Shown piece after piece: positions 63,101 to 64,000 of a stretch of 64,000 nucleotides of DNA. The notes beneath the pieces are model-generated. The model was not told where the DNA came from. It saw only the letters and a list, made by a program, of their open reading frames with translations, and made no database searches. The stretch covers positions 43,085 to 107,084 of the forward strand of contig WRKM01000006.1 in assembly GCA_009778065.1 (NCBI GenBank), in the 5' to 3' direction. This DNA is from Oscillospiraceae bacterium (GTDB lineage: Bacteria > Bacillota > Clostridia > Oscillospirales > Ruminococcaceae). Every line of letters begins with the position of its first letter. The first letter of the stretch is position 1. The translations under genes and the position numbers were made by a program.

Positions 63101-64000
63101 AATACAGAGCTTACGTATTTGAGGGTAGCGGATAACCAACTCACCGAGCTTGACGTGTCAAAAAATACAAAGCTTACGTATTTGGAAGCAACGAATAACC
63201 AACTCACCGAGCTTGATGTATCATATAATACCAAGCTTAATGTTTTAGAAATAGGTTTAAACTATCTCATCGAGCTTGATATTTCTAAAAACACTGTGCT
63301 TGAGTTTTTAGGTATAAGTTGGAATCAACTCACTGAGCTTGATACTTTAAACAGTTCGGAGCTTAGAACTTTGATAGCCACCGGAAACAAATTCATAGAC
63401 ATATCTTTTCTTGAAGATTTAGAGAATCTGGGAAATTATAGCTCTTTGGATTCTATGGATTATTATTATTCTTATTCTCTTACCCAATATTTAAGACATA
63501 TTAGTATAGATATGAATAATCTGGATTTAACCGCTCAGTCAATAATAACCTCTATTGAAAAAATCGAAGAAACGGTTGTTAATAACGGCGGGACTTTTGT
63601 ATATTCTCCTCAAAATGAACCGGTTGAACCAGACGAACCAGACGAACCCGATGAACCAGACGAGTCTAACCCTTTAGATGATGTAATAAAAGATGCTCTC
63701 AAAGGCGATAATCCCCGAATCGTCCTTGATGAAGACACAGGAAGCGTTATATCCGAAGACGCTCTTGATATGATTAAAGACAGTGATAAGGTTGTTGAAA
63801 TTGAGCTTGAAAGCGGCTTAGTCATAACAATAGACCCCGATAGCATCACGAATAACGCAAAGGCTATTGACCTCAATATTGAAATAGTACTGACAAGTAC
63901 AGGAAATCAAATCCCCGGCGTCCCCGCGAACACACTCGCTATTACGCCGCCGCCCACTACTCACGGTGAGTTCGGGTTTACAATTAGTTTTAACATAACA
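60167..64000 (+). CDS. leucine-rich-repeat surface protein, three modules, 3' end outside window
   Basis: The frame is open from ATG 60167 to the window edge (1278 codons). A Sec signal peptide (residues 1-30) is followed by three modules. Each starts with a cap of about 50 residues (TPAGYNDNDYQKLVSFALQD ... WTGITWNS) and continues with 21-residue leucine-rich repeats of consensus LTELDVSNNTELTxLxVxxNQ: about 9, 11 and 9 repeats. Each ends with an LTDISSFxxLENL cap. After module one there is a Listeria-Bacteroides (InlB B-type) repeat (VTFNDYNGTFLKGETGIYYG ... SGYTFTGWD). A DEPDEPDEPDE spacer and a further domain follow module three. Such proteins are usually adhesins. Control by the LytTR pair encoded upstream is likely but inferred. 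Confidence 0.92.
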   Translation, partial: MKTRKILSAIIAAAVILSLTLIVPLTTSASDTYITPAGYNDNDYQKLVSFALQDDNLTKLGWDLEKPDTWTGITWNSESDKRVTVIDLYNIELSGKLDASDFTALWFLGVTFNQLTELDVSNNTELTALSVSINQLTELDVSNNTKLTSLTVGGNQLTELDVSNNTELTNLSVAGSQLTELDVSNNTKLTSLSVERNQLAELDVTNNIELTYLSANENQLTELDVSNNTELTKLFVDFVNENQLSELDVSKNTKLEELWVAVSQLTVLDVSNNTELTNLLILNSKLTELDVSNNTKLTSLTVPNNQLTDISSFENLENLTYVDVKYNFLNLDSEPEKASITKIQATVDKNSGTFEYSPQTTFTVTFNDYNGTFLKGETGIYYGTSATAPTEPSRSGYTFTGWDRAFDNVTSNLTVTAQYTDEPSDTYPTPAGYNDNDYQKLVSFALQDDNLTKLGWNLEEPDTWTGITWNSESDKRVTSIDLSAKELSGNLDVSDFTELTYLHVGLNQLTELDVSNNVKLKTLNVFENQLTELDVSNNIELELLVVDSNQLAELDVSNNTGLTGLYVMENQLAELDVSNNIELTHLSIWYNQLTELDVSKNTELSYLGVAYNQLTELDVSNNIKLESLQALDNQLTELDVSNNTELTALSVSSNQLTELDVSKNTKLENLQAGGNQLIGLDVSKNTELTNLGVEDSSLAELDVSNNTKLGLLGVHNNQLAELDVSNNTELTLLRVADNQLTDISSFDDLENLSYVDVRNNFLDLNSEPVKASITKIQATVDKNDGTFEHSPQRTFSDPDKPGDTYPTPAGYNDNDYQKLVAFALQDDNLTKLGWDLEKPDTWTGITWNSDSEKRVSQIQFLFSSLSGKLDVSDFTELESLVALYSQLTELDVSNNIKLWDLNVEGNQLTELDVSKNTELTYLNVWGNRLSELDVSKNTKLRSLGVGYNQLTELDVSKNTALMRLEANTTQLTELDVSNNTELTYLRVADNQLTELDVSKNTKLTYLEATNNQLTELDVSYNTKLNVLEIGLNYLIELDISKNTVLEFLGISWNQLTELDTLNSSELRTLIATGNKFIDISFLEDLENLGNYSSLDSMDYYYSYSLTQYLRHISIDMNNLDLTAQSIITSIEKIEETVVNNGGTFVYSPQNEPVEPDEPDEPDEPDESNPLDDVIKDALKGDNPRIVLDEDTGSVISEDALDMIKDSDKVVEIELESGLVITIDPDSITNNAKAIDLNIEIVLTSTGNQIPGVPANTLAITPPPTTHGEFGFTISFNIT
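60500..63420 (+). repeat. tandem 63-base LRR units in three blocks
   Basis: About thirty units of 63 bases (CTCACCGAGCTTGATGTGTC then AAATAATACA...) in three blocks. The caps before each block (about 60274, 61456 and 62590) are nearly identical over about 145 bases, so whole modules have been duplicated recently, with periods of 1182 and 1134 bases. Recombination between them could change repeat number. Confidence 0.85.

Noticed and set aside
60500..63420. Regular repeats that could look like a CRISPR array
   Set aside because: Units are 63 bases without unique spacers, keep one reading frame and encode leucine-rich repeats.
60505..63876. Minus-strand open frames across the LRR gene (SVSWLSAT...SSVLFDTSSS type)
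   Set aside because: They are the antisense reading of the 63-base repeats on the plus strand; no ribosome binding sites, and the plus frame is open throughout.

Overview
The window reads as chromosomal DNA of a low-to-mid GC Bacillota, most likely a member of the Clostridia. The evidence is the hprK-murB-rapZ-whiA block, strong GGAGG ribosome binding sites, near-consensus sigma-A promoters (TTGACA/TATAAT), a LytTR/GHKL two-component pair and lipoproteins with clostridial-type leaders. I saw no rRNA, tRNA, transposase, integrase or CRISPR array.

Layout. (1) 0.1-0.75 kb: one orphan membrane-anchored protein. (2) 1-9.1 kb, minus strand: seven consecutive lipoprotein genes with almost the same signal peptide, ribosome binding site and PDNG/PDNN-rich linker but different mature domains (DUF5050-type propellers, DUF6273 and unknown folds). 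Relics of further copies lie between them. (3) 9.2-10.8 kb: an AlbA_2/Schlafen-type ATPase-regulator gene with its own promoter, sitting between two copies of the junction 'ptsI 3' end + lipoprotein leader'. (4) 10.8-15.95 kb, minus: a self-contained N-acetylglucosamine PTS operon, crr-ptsH-nagE-nagA-ptsI; its HPr has Arg where the regulatory Ser46 should be. (5) 16-20.6 kb, minus: sodium:solute symporter, phenylacetate-CoA ligase-like enzyme and ABC exporter. (6) 20.7-24.5 kb, plus: MFS protein, small membrane protein, a two-module surface protein and thiN. (7) 24.5-39.95 kb, plus: a signalling island of four hybrid histidine kinases, a double-receiver protein and a REC-HD-GYP protein, with no DNA-binding output. 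(8) 39.9-47.7 kb, minus: hprK-murB-rapZ-whiA-K+ channel-aroB-aroA-aroC, probably one operon. (9) 47.9-50.2 kb, minus: membrane-anchored beta-propeller protein. (10) 50.2-55.1 kb, plus: a one-polypeptide fusion of a MurL-type glutamate epimerase with MurD, an MtaD-like deaminase, a small unknown protein and a YiiX-like cysteine peptidase. (11) 55.2-57.5 kb, minus: accessory debris, namely a broken GNAT gene with its small partner, an orphan HicB and a DUF1016 (YhcG-type) nuclease. (12) 57.5-64 kb: a regulatory region with two inverted copies of a palindromic element around a consensus promoter, then a LytTR regulator and GHKL kinase, then a large leucine-rich-repeat surface protein that runs off the window.

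How it fits together. GlcNAc uptake (operon 4) and a peptidoglycan-precursor enzyme (MurL-MurD, murB) sit near HPr kinase and cell-surface proteins. The most unusual points are the lipoprotein array that seems to grow by copying its 5' module, the MurL-MurD fusion, the kinase island that ends in HD-GYP, the Arg46 HPr, and the possible promoter switch plus 21-bp direct repeats around the LytTR/LRR locus. The last two are inferences from sequence pattern only.
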